Assembly (NCBI GenBank): GCA_025454095.1
Contig: JALOPC010000100.1
Location: forward strand, 1 to 6,665
Origin: Syntrophales bacterium
GTDB taxonomy: Bacteria > Desulfobacterota > Syntrophia > Syntrophales > UBA2192
DNA: 6,665 bases
Direction of reading: 5' to 3'
The position numbers and the translations under genes are program-made. The notes under the pieces are model-generated. The model was not told the DNA's origin and searched no databases. It worked only from the letters and a program-made list of their open reading frames with translations. Positions 1 to 5,100 of this stretch are shown piece by piece; the first letter of the stretch is position 1, and the number at the start of each line of letters is the position of its first letter.

Positions 1-117
1 TCCGACACGGAGGTGCTCGTGGGGGCGCTGGCCAAGAGCGCGGCCCACGCCATCGGCAGCCAGGTGGGACGGCAGATCATCCGCGGTGTCCTGGGCTCGC
101 TGTTCGGCAAGAAATGA
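1..117 (+). CDS. C-terminal fragment of DUF853 / HerA-like ATPase (YjgR type)
   Basis: Frame 1 is open from the window edge to a TGA at 115-117 and encodes 38 residues ending AIGSQVGRQIIRGVLGSLFG followed by KK. This small, Gly/Arg-rich, amphipathic tail (AKSAA, then IGxQxGRxIxRGxLGSLFG) is characteristic of the extreme C-terminus of the DUF853 family, HerA-like P-loop ATPases such as E. coli YjgR. The ATPase core with its Walker motifs would lie upstream, outside the window, so function cannot be checked here. Codons end mostly in G/C, as in the neighbouring genes. A strong intrinsic terminator starts about 30 bases after the stop, so this is the last gene of its transcript. The family assignment rests on recall of the tail motif and is fairly but not fully secure. 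Confidence 0.75.
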   Translation, partial: SDTEVLVGALAKSAAHAIGSQVGRQIIRGVLGSLFGKK

Positions 118-148
118 CGGGCGCCGCAACCGGCACCCGCAGCGCGGC

Positions 149-178
149 AAAGGCAGGGAGTGTTCCCTGCCTTTTTTT
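149..178 (+). terminator. Rho-independent terminator after the DUF853 gene
   Basis: The 9-bp perfect stem AGGCAGGGA (151-159) / TCCCTGCCT (164-172) has a four-base GTGT loop. It is extended by A-T pairs from 149-150 and followed by a run of seven T (172-178). This is a classic intrinsic terminator separating the DUF853 gene from the outer-membrane protein gene. Confidence 0.93.
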
Positions 179-270
179 GTCTTGCCATGCCGGCCGGTGT
201 GTCAACGGCCGCCCGCCTGCAGCGTTAAAGCCCATACAGGAAGTGACACCATTTCGAGGAGGGGAAAACC

Positions 271-867
271 ATGAAAACCCGGGCCAAGGTGTTTCTGCCG
301 GTCGTGCTGGCGGCTGTGCTGGCTCTGTCGGGTGCGGCGCACGCCCAGCCCTACCGGTCTGCAAGCCCGTTTTATGTAGGAATCTTCGGCGCGGCCGACC
401 TGGCCCTGGACGAAAGCGGGATGGTCGGGATGAAGTTCGGCTACATCCTGCCCCAGGCAAGGGCCCTGGCCATCGAGCTGGAGTGGAACTACATGTTCGA
501 GCAGGACATCCCGCCACAGGTTATCGGCGGGGTGAGGGAATCGGGCGACGTGGCCCTGAGCAATGTCCTCGTCAACCTGATCCTGCGCTACCCCGAGGGG
601 AAGATCCATCCCTACATCGGGGCGGGCATCGGGGCCTCGTCGATGAACATCCGCAACACGGAATCCGTAGGCGGCACCGTGTATGTGGCCGAGGAGACGG
701 AAACGGGCTTTGCCTGGCAATTTCTGGCGGGCGTCAACGTCGAGCTGGCGCCTAACCTCTCCGCCGACCTGGCATACCGTTACTTCGGCACCAACCCGGA
801 TTTCACCGTGATCGACGTGGATTACCGGGCGCACGCGGTGACGTTCGGCCTGAATTTTCATTTTTAG
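271..867 (+). CDS. small outer-membrane beta-barrel protein (OMP_b-brl / OmpA-like porin fold)
   Basis: The product is 198 residues. A Sec signal peptide covers residues 1-25: basic MKTRAK, a hydrophobic core VFLPVVLAAVLAL, and an A-H-A cleavage site before Gln26. The mature part has short alternating strands rich in Gly and aromatics (FYVGIFGAADLAL, GMKFGYIL, LAIELEWNYMF, IHPYIGAGIGASS, FAWQFLAGVNVELA, LSADLAYRYFG). It ends in a terminal strand HAVTFGLNFHF with C-terminal Phe, the usual signal for BAM-dependent outer-membrane insertion. This fits an eight-stranded barrel of the 'outer membrane beta-barrel protein' class, which includes opacity/OmpA-like small porins. The specific role (adhesion, small-molecule passage, structure) cannot be read from sequence. 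The ATG at 271 is supported by GAGGAGGGG at 256-264. The gene stands alone, with a terminator upstream and a convergent gene downstream. Confidence 0.85.
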   Translation: MKTRAKVFLPVVLAAVLALSGAAHAQPYRSASPFYVGIFGAADLALDESGMVGMKFGYILPQARALAIELEWNYMFEQDIPPQVIGGVRESGDVALSNVLVNLILRYPEGKIHPYIGAGIGASSMNIRNTESVGGTVYVAEETETGFAWQFLAGVNVELAPNLSADLAYRYFGTNPDFTVIDVDYRAHAVTFGLNFHF

Positions 868-880
868 GGAATTCGAAAAG

Positions 881-1013
881 AAAATCCCCTTTCGTCCCCT
901 TTTGCCGCCCCGATCCGCTTCGCGGGGCGGCCCGGTAAGGAACGAACCGGGCATGGTTGCGCTCCCTGACAGGATGCGCCCCCGGTGTCAAAAGGGGGAC
1001 AGAGGGGGGGGTT
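881..1013. repeat. REP/MITE-like imperfect palindromic element between convergent genes
   Basis: The two ends are imperfect inverted repeats. On the left is AAAATCCCC then TTTCG then TCCCCTTTTG (881-904). On the right is CAAAAGGGGGA then CAGA then eight G and TT (989-1013). With G-U pairs and one bulge the arms can form a nearly continuous stem of about 18-20 bp. Inside are two further hairpins: GCCGCCCCG (904-912) with CGGGGCGGC (923-931), and CCCGGT (931-936) with ACCGGG (946-951). There is no plausible ORF and no transposase. The architecture resembles a non-autonomous interspersed repeat, and it may also act as a bidirectional transcription barrier for the two genes that converge on it. 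With only one copy in the window, its repetitive nature is inference. Confidence 0.5.
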
Positions 1014-1027
1014 ATTACCATATCTTC

Positions 1028-1336
1028 TTATGCCGGCGTCAGGATCTGGATCGAGACGCTCTTCATCACATCCTTTACCCGCTCGCGGTACTCCAGAAAG
1101 TGGGGCTGGTTGAAGTGGGCTTTGAGAGCCTCGGGGCTCTCCCATTTTTCGATGAGGGTCACCACGTTCTCGCGCGGGGGGACCTGGATGGGAATGCCCA
1201 TCGGTACATCAGCGTTCGGTCCGTATTCGAGGCAACCTTTCTCCTTGTGAACCATGGGCATGACCCGCTTCATTTCCGCCAGGTACTTTTCTTTTCCGCC
1301 CGGGTTCAACTCGACCGTCGCGATCACGTAAATCAT
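1028..1336 (-). CDS. ABM-domain protein, putative quinol monooxygenase (YgiN-like)
   Basis: The product is 102 residues with the ferredoxin-like alpha+beta fold of the antibiotic biosynthesis monooxygenase (ABM, PF03992) family. It begins with the beta-strand MIYVIATVEL and a helix GGKEKYLAEMKRVMPMVHKE. It then has the family's conserved turn KGCLEYGP (residues 33-40), a strand VVTLIEKWES (58-67), and EALKAHFNQPHF (69-80), where the 'xxW-S-eAL-aH...pHF' pattern is diagnostic. Members are dimeric, cofactor-free oxygenases or just small-ligand binders, and many annotated ones are uncharacterised. The loop between residues 42 and 56 (DVPMGIPIQVPPREN) is somewhat longer than in minimal ABM proteins. 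AGGAGG (minus strand, 1344-1349) lies seven bases before the ATG and fixes the start. The gene is divergent from the acyl-CoA dehydrogenase and may share its regulation. The fold is likely; the substrate is unknown. Confidence 0.85.
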   Translation of the reverse strand: MIYVIATVELNPGGKEKYLAEMKRVMPMVHKEKGCLEYGPNADVPMGIPIQVPPRENVVTLIEKWESPEALKAHFNQPHFLEYRERVKDVMKSVSIQILTPA

Positions 1337-1646
1337 CTCTTATCCTCCTGAGGTTGTTTTTCCATTCATTCCGCGCGGCTGCCTTCGCGTCGTCAGCCTT
1401 ATCCGCTCCTCGATCCGGCTTCCCGTTCTTGTTTCCGCGGGTCAGCAACCCTGCGTTTCCGGAGCCGCTCATGGTACATCAGGTCGGTGAGGGACTCAAG
1501 GGGTTGCGCGGAGGTATCCGTTGCAAAGGGCAAAAAAATAGTGTAGAAGGGGAGAAAATACTGACCGGCGGTCAGTTTGGGTGCGCGGTTTTTCGGTATA
1601 AACAATAATAATTCAATTAGTTGCGTAATTATGGAGGGGGGAATTT
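1337..1646. other. 310-bp divergent intergenic region
   Basis: This region lies between the ABM gene (minus) and the acyl-CoA dehydrogenase (plus). It holds the ABM ribosome-binding site (1344-1349), a GC-rich stretch with no convincing gene (about 1370-1530), an A-rich stretch (1530-1560), the 17-bp palindrome (1560-1576), and an AT-rich leader (1590-1632). The leader contains TATAAA (1597-1602) and a second small inverted repeat AATTA/TAATT (1615-1619 and 1626-1630). The dehydrogenase Shine-Dalgarno GGAGGGGGG (1633-1641) ends it. Short open frames here on either strand lack a ribosome-binding site and recognisable protein content. Confidence 0.7.
1560..1576. promoter_or_regulatory. 17-bp perfect palindrome, candidate TetR-family operator
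   Basis: ACTGACCGGCGGTCAGT is a perfect inverted repeat (arms ACTGACCG / CGGTCAGT around a central G). Size, odd-centred symmetry and the TGACCG/CGGTCA core are typical of operators bound by TetR/AcrR-family repressors that control acyl-CoA metabolism genes. It sits 71 bases before the acyl-CoA dehydrogenase start and about 20 bases upstream of a TATAAA -10-like hexamer (1597-1602). A bound repressor would therefore cover the -35 region. It could also act on the divergent ABM gene. No regulator gene lies in the window, so the cognate protein is unknown. There is no T-tract, which argues against a terminator. Confidence 0.65.
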
Positions 1647-3341
1647 ATGCTGTTCAATCCGAAGAAATACGCGAGCGATTATCCCTGTGAAAAGTCGAAA
1701 GAGATCATGCGCAAGACGATCGATTTCTTCGAGCGCAAGGGAAAGCAACGGATCAAGTTCGACGACCAGTGGTGTGTCTGGTATGACGACTTCATCCAGT
1801 TCCTGAAGGACAACAAGATCTTCGCAACCCTGCTGACGCCTTCGAAGTACGGCGACGCCGACTGCCGCTGGGACACGTGGCGCAACTGCGAGTTCAACGA
1901 GATCCTCGCCTTCTACAGCCTGTCGTACTGGTATGCCTGGCAGGTCTCGATCCTGGGTCTCGGCCCCGTCTGGATGAGCAAGAACGAGGAGGTGAAGAAA
2001 AAGACCGCCCAGCACCTGCAGTACGGCCGGATCTTCGGTTTCGGCCTCTCCGAGCGCGAGCACGGCGCCGACATCTATTCCACCGACATGCTGCTCAAGC
2101 CGCAGGCCGACGGCACCTACCTGGCCGAGGGCGACAAGTACTACATCGGCAACGCCAACCAGGCCGTCGTCGTCTCGACCTTCGGCAAGATCGCGGGCAC
2201 GGGCGAGTACGTCTTTTTCCCCGTCGACTCTCACCACGAGAAGTTCGAGCTGGTCCGCAACGTCGTGGCGAGCCAGATGTACGTGGCCCAGTACAATCTG
2301 CACGATTACCCCATCCAGGAAAGCGAAATCCTCGAGCGCGGCCAGGAAGCCTGGGACGCCTCGCTCAACACGGTCAACGTGGGCAAATTCAACCTGGGCT
2401 GGGCCACCATCGGGATCTGCACGCACTCCTTCTACGAGGCCATCAACCACGCCTCGCACCGCATCCTCTTCGGCAAGCCCGTCACCGAGTTCTCGCAGGT
2501 CAAGCAGCTCTTCGTCGATTCCTACGCGCGCCTGGTGGCCATGCGGCTCTTCGCCCTGCGCGCCGTCGACTACTTCCGCTCCGCCTCGGCCGAGGACCGG
2601 CGCTACCTGCTCTACAACCCCATGGTGAAGATGAAGGTCACCATGCAGGGCGAGGAGGTCATCAACCTGCTCTGGGACGTCATCGCCGCCAAGGGCTTCG
2701 AGAAAGATACGTACTTCGAGATGGCCACGCGCCACATCCGCGCGCTGCCCAAGCTCGAGGGGACGGCCCACGTGAACATGGCCCTCATCATCAAGTTCAT
2801 GGCCAACTACTTCTTCAACCCCGGCAAGTTCCCCGAGATCCCGCGGCGCAACGACGTCGCCGACGACACGTTCTTCTGGGAGCAGGGGGCCACGAAGGGC
2901 CTGAGCAAGATCCAGTTCCACGATTACAAGCCGGCCTACGACGCCTACGACCTGCCGAACCTGACCCTGTTCAAGGAACAGATCAAGACCCTGAAGGCGT
3001 TCCTCGCCACGGCAACCCCCACGCCGGAGCAGCAGAAGGACATCGACTTCCTGCTCATCCTGGGCGAGCTCTTCACCTGCGTCGTCTACGGCCAGCTCAT
3101 CCTGGAGAATGCGAAGATCACCAACGTGGACAAGGATCTCCTCGATCAGATCTTCGACTTCATGGTGCGCGACTTCTCGAAGTACGCCCTGCAGATCTAC
3201 CACAAGCCCTCGAGCACGGAGAAGCAGATGGAGCTCTGCATGAAGATGATCCGCAAGCCCGCCGTCGACGAGGCGCGCTACCAGCGGGTGCTGAACAACC
3301 ATGTCTACGCGCTCAAGGACACCTACGAAATGAATCCCTGA
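1647..3341 (+). CDS. acyl-CoA dehydrogenase, long form with C-terminal extension
   Basis: The product is a 564-residue flavoprotein of the acyl-CoA dehydrogenase family. It would oxidise an acyl-CoA to the 2,3-enoyl-CoA, passing electrons via FAD, classically to electron-transfer flavoprotein. Visible landmarks are an N-terminal helical domain (about 1-125), the beta-domain flavin/substrate motif GLSEREHGAD (133-142, matching the family's 'LTEPxAGSD' segment), and the C-terminal helical-domain segment HRILFGKPVTEFSQVKQLFV. LEGTAHVN follows, with Glu371 in the 'xEGT' position occupied by the catalytic base in medium/short-chain enzymes. Typical members have about 380-400 residues. Here roughly 165 residues follow the catalytic segment, mostly predicted helix and Lys/Glu-rich, as in longer VLCAD/FadE-like members, though without obvious sequence likeness to them. 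GGAGGGGGG at 1633-1641 supports the ATG. It is a single-gene unit: candidate operator upstream, strong hairpin downstream. Family certain, substrate unknown. Confidence 0.92.
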   Translation: MLFNPKKYASDYPCEKSKEIMRKTIDFFERKGKQRIKFDDQWCVWYDDFIQFLKDNKIFATLLTPSKYGDADCRWDTWRNCEFNEILAFYSLSYWYAWQVSILGLGPVWMSKNEEVKKKTAQHLQYGRIFGFGLSEREHGADIYSTDMLLKPQADGTYLAEGDKYYIGNANQAVVVSTFGKIAGTGEYVFFPVDSHHEKFELVRNVVASQMYVAQYNLHDYPIQESEILERGQEAWDASLNTVNVGKFNLGWATIGICTHSFYEAINHASHRILFGKPVTEFSQVKQLFVDSYARLVAMRLFALRAVDYFRSASAEDRRYLLYNPMVKMKVTMQGEEVINLLWDVIAAKGFEKDTYFEMATRHIRALPKLEGTAHVNMALIIKFMANYFFNPGKFPEIPRRNDVADDTFFWEQGATKGLSKIQFHDYKPAYDAYDLPNLTLFKEQIKTLKAFLATATPTPEQQKDIDFLLILGELFTCVVYGQLILENAKITNVDKDLLDQIFDFMVRDFSKYALQIYHKPSSTEKQMELCMKMIRKPAVDEARYQRVLNNHVYALKDTYEMNP

Positions 3342-3368
3342 GGGGCCGGCGCGCAACCGTCTCGCACG

Positions 3369-3397
3369 AAAGGCCGCGGGGGCTCCCCGCGGCCTTT
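3369..3397 (+). terminator. strong hairpin terminator after acyl-CoA dehydrogenase
   Basis: The 13-bp perfect stem AAAGGCCGCGGGG (3369-3381) / CCCCGCGGCCTTT (3385-3397) has a GCT loop. It starts 27 bases after the dehydrogenase stop codon. The T-run is short (TTT), but stability is very high and the A/T ends are typical of bacterial intrinsic terminators. Confidence 0.85.
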
Positions 3398-3436
3398 CCA
3401 TACTCTCCGGCACCGCCCCTCGCGGTCCCTCTGCCA

Positions 3437-3465
3437 TTGACACGCCCCGCCTCGTCTCCTATAGT
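3437..3465 (+). promoter_or_regulatory. near-consensus sigma70 promoter for the GYD-protein gene
   Basis: A perfect -35 TTGACA (3437-3442), a 17-bp spacer, and -10 TATAGT (3460-3465) make this the best promoter in the window. Transcription should begin near 3472, leaving a 5' leader of about 155 nt before the ATG at 3627. Confidence 0.85.
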
Positions 3466-3509
3466 AAGACCAGCAAGAGCGTTCGTGCCGATCCACCCGG
3501 GGGTTCCGT

Positions 3510-3562
3510 GAGGACGGTCATGGACCGATCCTCCCGAAACGGGCGGGCTTTCCCGTCGCCCG
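3510..3562 (+). promoter_or_regulatory. structured 5' leader stem-loops upstream of the GYD gene
   Basis: Within the predicted leader, GAGGACGGTC (3510-3519) pairs with GACCG-A-TCCTC (3523-3533), giving a 10-bp stem with one bulged A and an ATG triloop. A second hairpin, CGGGCG (3540-3545) / CGCCCG (3557-3562), follows. There is no T-tract after either, so they are not obvious terminators. I recognise no riboswitch class. A leader of this length and structure could regulate translation or stabilise the mRNA, but that is inference. Confidence 0.4.
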
Positions 3563-3626
3563 GCGCGCTCCGGGGGAAGAGGCCCGTGACGATGACCGTT
3601 TGAGCCTGCGCAAGGGAGGGAGCAAC

Positions 3627-3920
3627 ATGCCGGTATACATGATGTTCGGGAAGTACAACGCGGACGCCCTGAAAGGCGTCTCCCCGGAGCGAACCCGCAA
3701 GGCCGTCGAAATCATCGGGCAGAACGGCGGCAAGGTCATCTCCATGTACGCCGTGCTGGGTGAGCACGACCTGGTCTTTACCCTGCATTTCCCCACCACG
3801 GAGAAGGCCCTGGCCGCGTCCGTCGCGCTCAACATGCTGACGGGGATCTCCTTCACCACGTCGCCCGTGGTCGACGTGGAGCAGTTCGATCGCATGATCT
3901 CCGACATCAAGAACCTGTAA
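3627..3920 (+). CDS. GYD-domain protein
   Basis: The product is 97 residues and matches the GYD family (PF08734), small single-domain alpha+beta proteins with a dimeric alpha/beta-barrel-like fold and no established function. The naming motif is present as LGEHDLV (residues 44-50), with His replacing the usual Tyr of G-x-Y-D. The rest follows the family plan: strand MPVYMMFGKYN, helix SPERTRKAVEIIGQNGGKV, strand VISMYAVLGEHDLVFTLHF, helix TTEKALAASVALNML, then ISFTTSPVVDVEQFDRMI. Start choice: the ATG at 3627 has GGGAGGG at 3614-3620. A longer reading from TTG at 3600 would place that ribosome-binding site inside the gene, so it is not used. It has its own strong promoter upstream; the cupin gene follows after 197 bp on the same strand. 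Family likely, role unknown. Confidence 0.85.
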   Translation: MPVYMMFGKYNADALKGVSPERTRKAVEIIGQNGGKVISMYAVLGEHDLVFTLHFPTTEKALAASVALNMLTGISFTTSPVVDVEQFDRMISDIKNL

Positions 3921-3943
3921 CAGGACGGGAACAGGCCCGGATG

Positions 3944-3980
3944 GACCGGTCTGCCGGTCGTGCCGTTTCCTTTTCGTTTT
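3944..3980 (+). terminator. possible weak terminator after the GYD gene
   Basis: GACCGG (3944-3949) pairs with CCGGTC (3954-3959) around a TCTG loop. A T-rich stretch (3966-3980, with TTTCC, TTTT and GTTTT) follows six bases later. The gap makes intrinsic termination uncertain; partial read-through into the cupin gene is plausible, since no clear promoter is visible between the two genes. Confidence 0.35.
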
Positions 3981-4117
3981 CAGGGCCCGGCCGGTGCGGC
4001 AGGAGTGACATGCCCGGCGTCGATCCCCGCGGCGTCCGTCGCCCCGCCGAAGGGGAGCGTCCCGCGGGATTTCCGGCACAGCACGCTCGAGAACCGGGAA
4101 GAGAAAGGAGGAACCCG

Positions 4118-4609
4118 ATGTTGAACAGATCCGCACTCGTTGTCTTGTTGCTGCTGCTTTCCGCGGGGCTTCTGATGGCCGCGGAGGGCGGGAAAGAGGG
4201 GACCCGGGATGCCGGCGGGCAGCCCTGGGTCGTCGACATCGAAAAGCTGACCGTCAAGAACGGGAATTTCCGGACGACCCACTGGACGGGGAAGAATCTG
4301 CAGATGACGGTCATGTCCATCAAGCCCAGGGGGGAAATCGGGCTCGAGAAGCACGATGCGGGTGATCAGTTCATCCGTGTCGAGCAGGGCAAGGCCCGCG
4401 TCGTGATGGGCCCGACCAGGGACACCATGACGTTCGACAAGCGAGTGTCCGACGACTGGGCGATCTTCATCCCGGCCGGTCTCTGGCACAACATCATCAA
4501 TGTGGGGGACAAGCCGCTGAAGGTGTACGTGATCTACGCCCCGCCGGAGCATCCTGCAGGGACGGTACACAGGACGTTCGAGGAAGCGGAAGCTGCCCAT
4601 GGTCATTGA
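4118..4609 (+). CDS. exported single-domain cupin protein
   Basis: The product is 163 residues. A signal peptide covers about residues 1-21 (LNR, hydrophobic ALVVLLLLLSAGLLM, then A-A-E), so the mature protein is probably periplasmic. The cupin_2 barrel follows: motif 1 as GEIGLEKHDAGDQFIRVEQG (72-91), with likely metal ligands His79, an acidic/amide residue near Asp83-Gln84 and possibly Glu89; motif 2 as IFIPAGLWHNIIN (116-128), with ligand His124. The tail YAPPEHPAGTVHRT (140-153) is shared with a widespread bacterial subfamily of short cytosolic cupins ('EIGLE-H...DQF-R', 'PPEHP-GTVH'). This copy differs by adding a signal sequence. Substrate and enzymatic activity are unknown; many members are annotated only as cupin-domain proteins. 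AAAGGAGG (4104-4111) fixes the ATG, so the longer in-frame reading from 3941 is not used. Confidence 0.88.
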   Translation: MLNRSALVVLLLLLSAGLLMAAEGGKEGTRDAGGQPWVVDIEKLTVKNGNFRTTHWTGKNLQMTVMSIKPRGEIGLEKHDAGDQFIRVEQGKARVVMGPTRDTMTFDKRVSDDWAIFIPAGLWHNIINVGDKPLKVYVIYAPPEHPAGTVHRTFEEAEAAHGH

Positions 4610-4624
4610 CGGGCTGCGATGCGG

Positions 4625-4642
4625 CGCGGTTCGAAAACCGCG
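4625..4642. terminator. hairpin between convergent cupin and VOC genes
   Basis: CGCGGTT (4625-4631) and AACCGCG (4636-4642) form a perfect 7-bp stem closed by a CGAA tetraloop. It lies in the 85-bp gap where two genes converge, so it may mark transcript ends on both strands. No T-tract follows on either strand, so intrinsic termination is not certain. Confidence 0.4.
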
Positions 4643-4694
4643 GGCGTGACGGCCTGCTCCGGGAACGCATGACCGGCGTCCATCCCCGTACGAC

Positions 4695-5063
4695 CTACCT
4701 CATCGAGTGCAGCCCCACGAGGTTTCCCTCGGGGTCCTGGAAGAGGGCGAAGTGGCCGTACTCGTCGGTGATCTTTGTCTTGGGGACGACGATCCTGCCG
4801 CCCGCGGGCTCGATGCGCTCGAGGGACTCGGCGAGGTCTTCGCCGGCGTTGAGGTAGACCACCGTGCCGCGCTCGCAGGGTTCGTAGCCCTCGCCCCGGA
4901 TCAGCGCGCCGCTGTTGCCGTGCCCCGCCATGGGGAAGAAGGCCATCAGGACCCCGCCCAGATCCTGCACGGGCAGGTCGTAGCCCAGGACGTTGCTGTA
5001 GAAGAGCCGGGCACGCTCCATGTCCCTCACGGGGATCTCGAACCACACGGCGATGTTTCTCAT
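4695..5063 (-). CDS. VOC-family (glyoxalase/bleomycin-resistance fold) protein
   Basis: The product is 122 residues, the standard length for a single-chain VOC protein (two beta-alpha-beta-beta-beta modules, PF00903-like). Module 1 is AVWFEIPVRDMERARLFYSN followed by VLGYDL and FFPMAGHGNSGALI. Module 2 begins GTVVYLNAGEDLAESLERIE, then GGRIVVPKTKI, and ends with HFALFQDPEGNLVGLHS (104-120), whose D-P-E-G-N-xxGL segment is diagnostic. Members include dioxygenases, isomerases, lyases and drug-binding proteins; nothing here selects one. Candidate metal ligands are Glu9, His104 and residues near His119. Start: GGGAGGT (minus strand, 5071-5077) sits seven bases before the ATG, so the longer reading from 5111, which would overlap the upstream gene's stop codon, is rejected. 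It lies 37 bp downstream of the Dnmt2-like gene on the same strand and is probably co-transcribed with it. Confidence 0.85.
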   Translation of the reverse strand: MRNIAVWFEIPVRDMERARLFYSNVLGYDLPVQDLGGVLMAFFPMAGHGNSGALIRGEGYEPCERGTVVYLNAGEDLAESLERIEPAGGRIVVPKTKITDEYGHFALFQDPEGNLVGLHSMR

Positions 5064-5100
5064 GCCTTTCACCTCCCGCGTCGGGCTGGATTCCGTCGTT

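Noticed and set aside
1354..1608. Short frames on both strands in the divergent intergenic region
   Set aside because: They lack a ribosome-binding site and recognisable motifs, overlap the operator palindrome, and their composition does not resemble the surrounding genes.
1629..3443. 604-codon open frame on the minus strand opposite the acyl-CoA dehydrogenase
   Set aside because: The translation is a low-complexity run of Leu, Val, Glu, Asp and His, typical of the antisense of a GC-rich gene. It matches no family, and the plus strand encodes a clear dehydrogenase with motifs and ribosome-binding site.
1877..3511. 544-codon plus-strand frame, shifted relative to the dehydrogenase
   Set aside because: It is an Arg/Pro/His/Gly-rich shadow with no ribosome-binding site, running past the dehydrogenase terminator.
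3941..4117. Longer start for the cupin gene
   Set aside because: The added 59 residues are Arg/Gly/Pro-rich and would bury both the signal peptide and the AAAGGAGG ribosome-binding site.
4625..4642. TTCGAAA-containing stem resembling a tRNA T-arm
   Set aside because: Pairing gives a 7-bp stem with a CGAA tetraloop rather than a 5-bp stem with a 7-base loop, and no acceptor, D or anticodon arms surround it.
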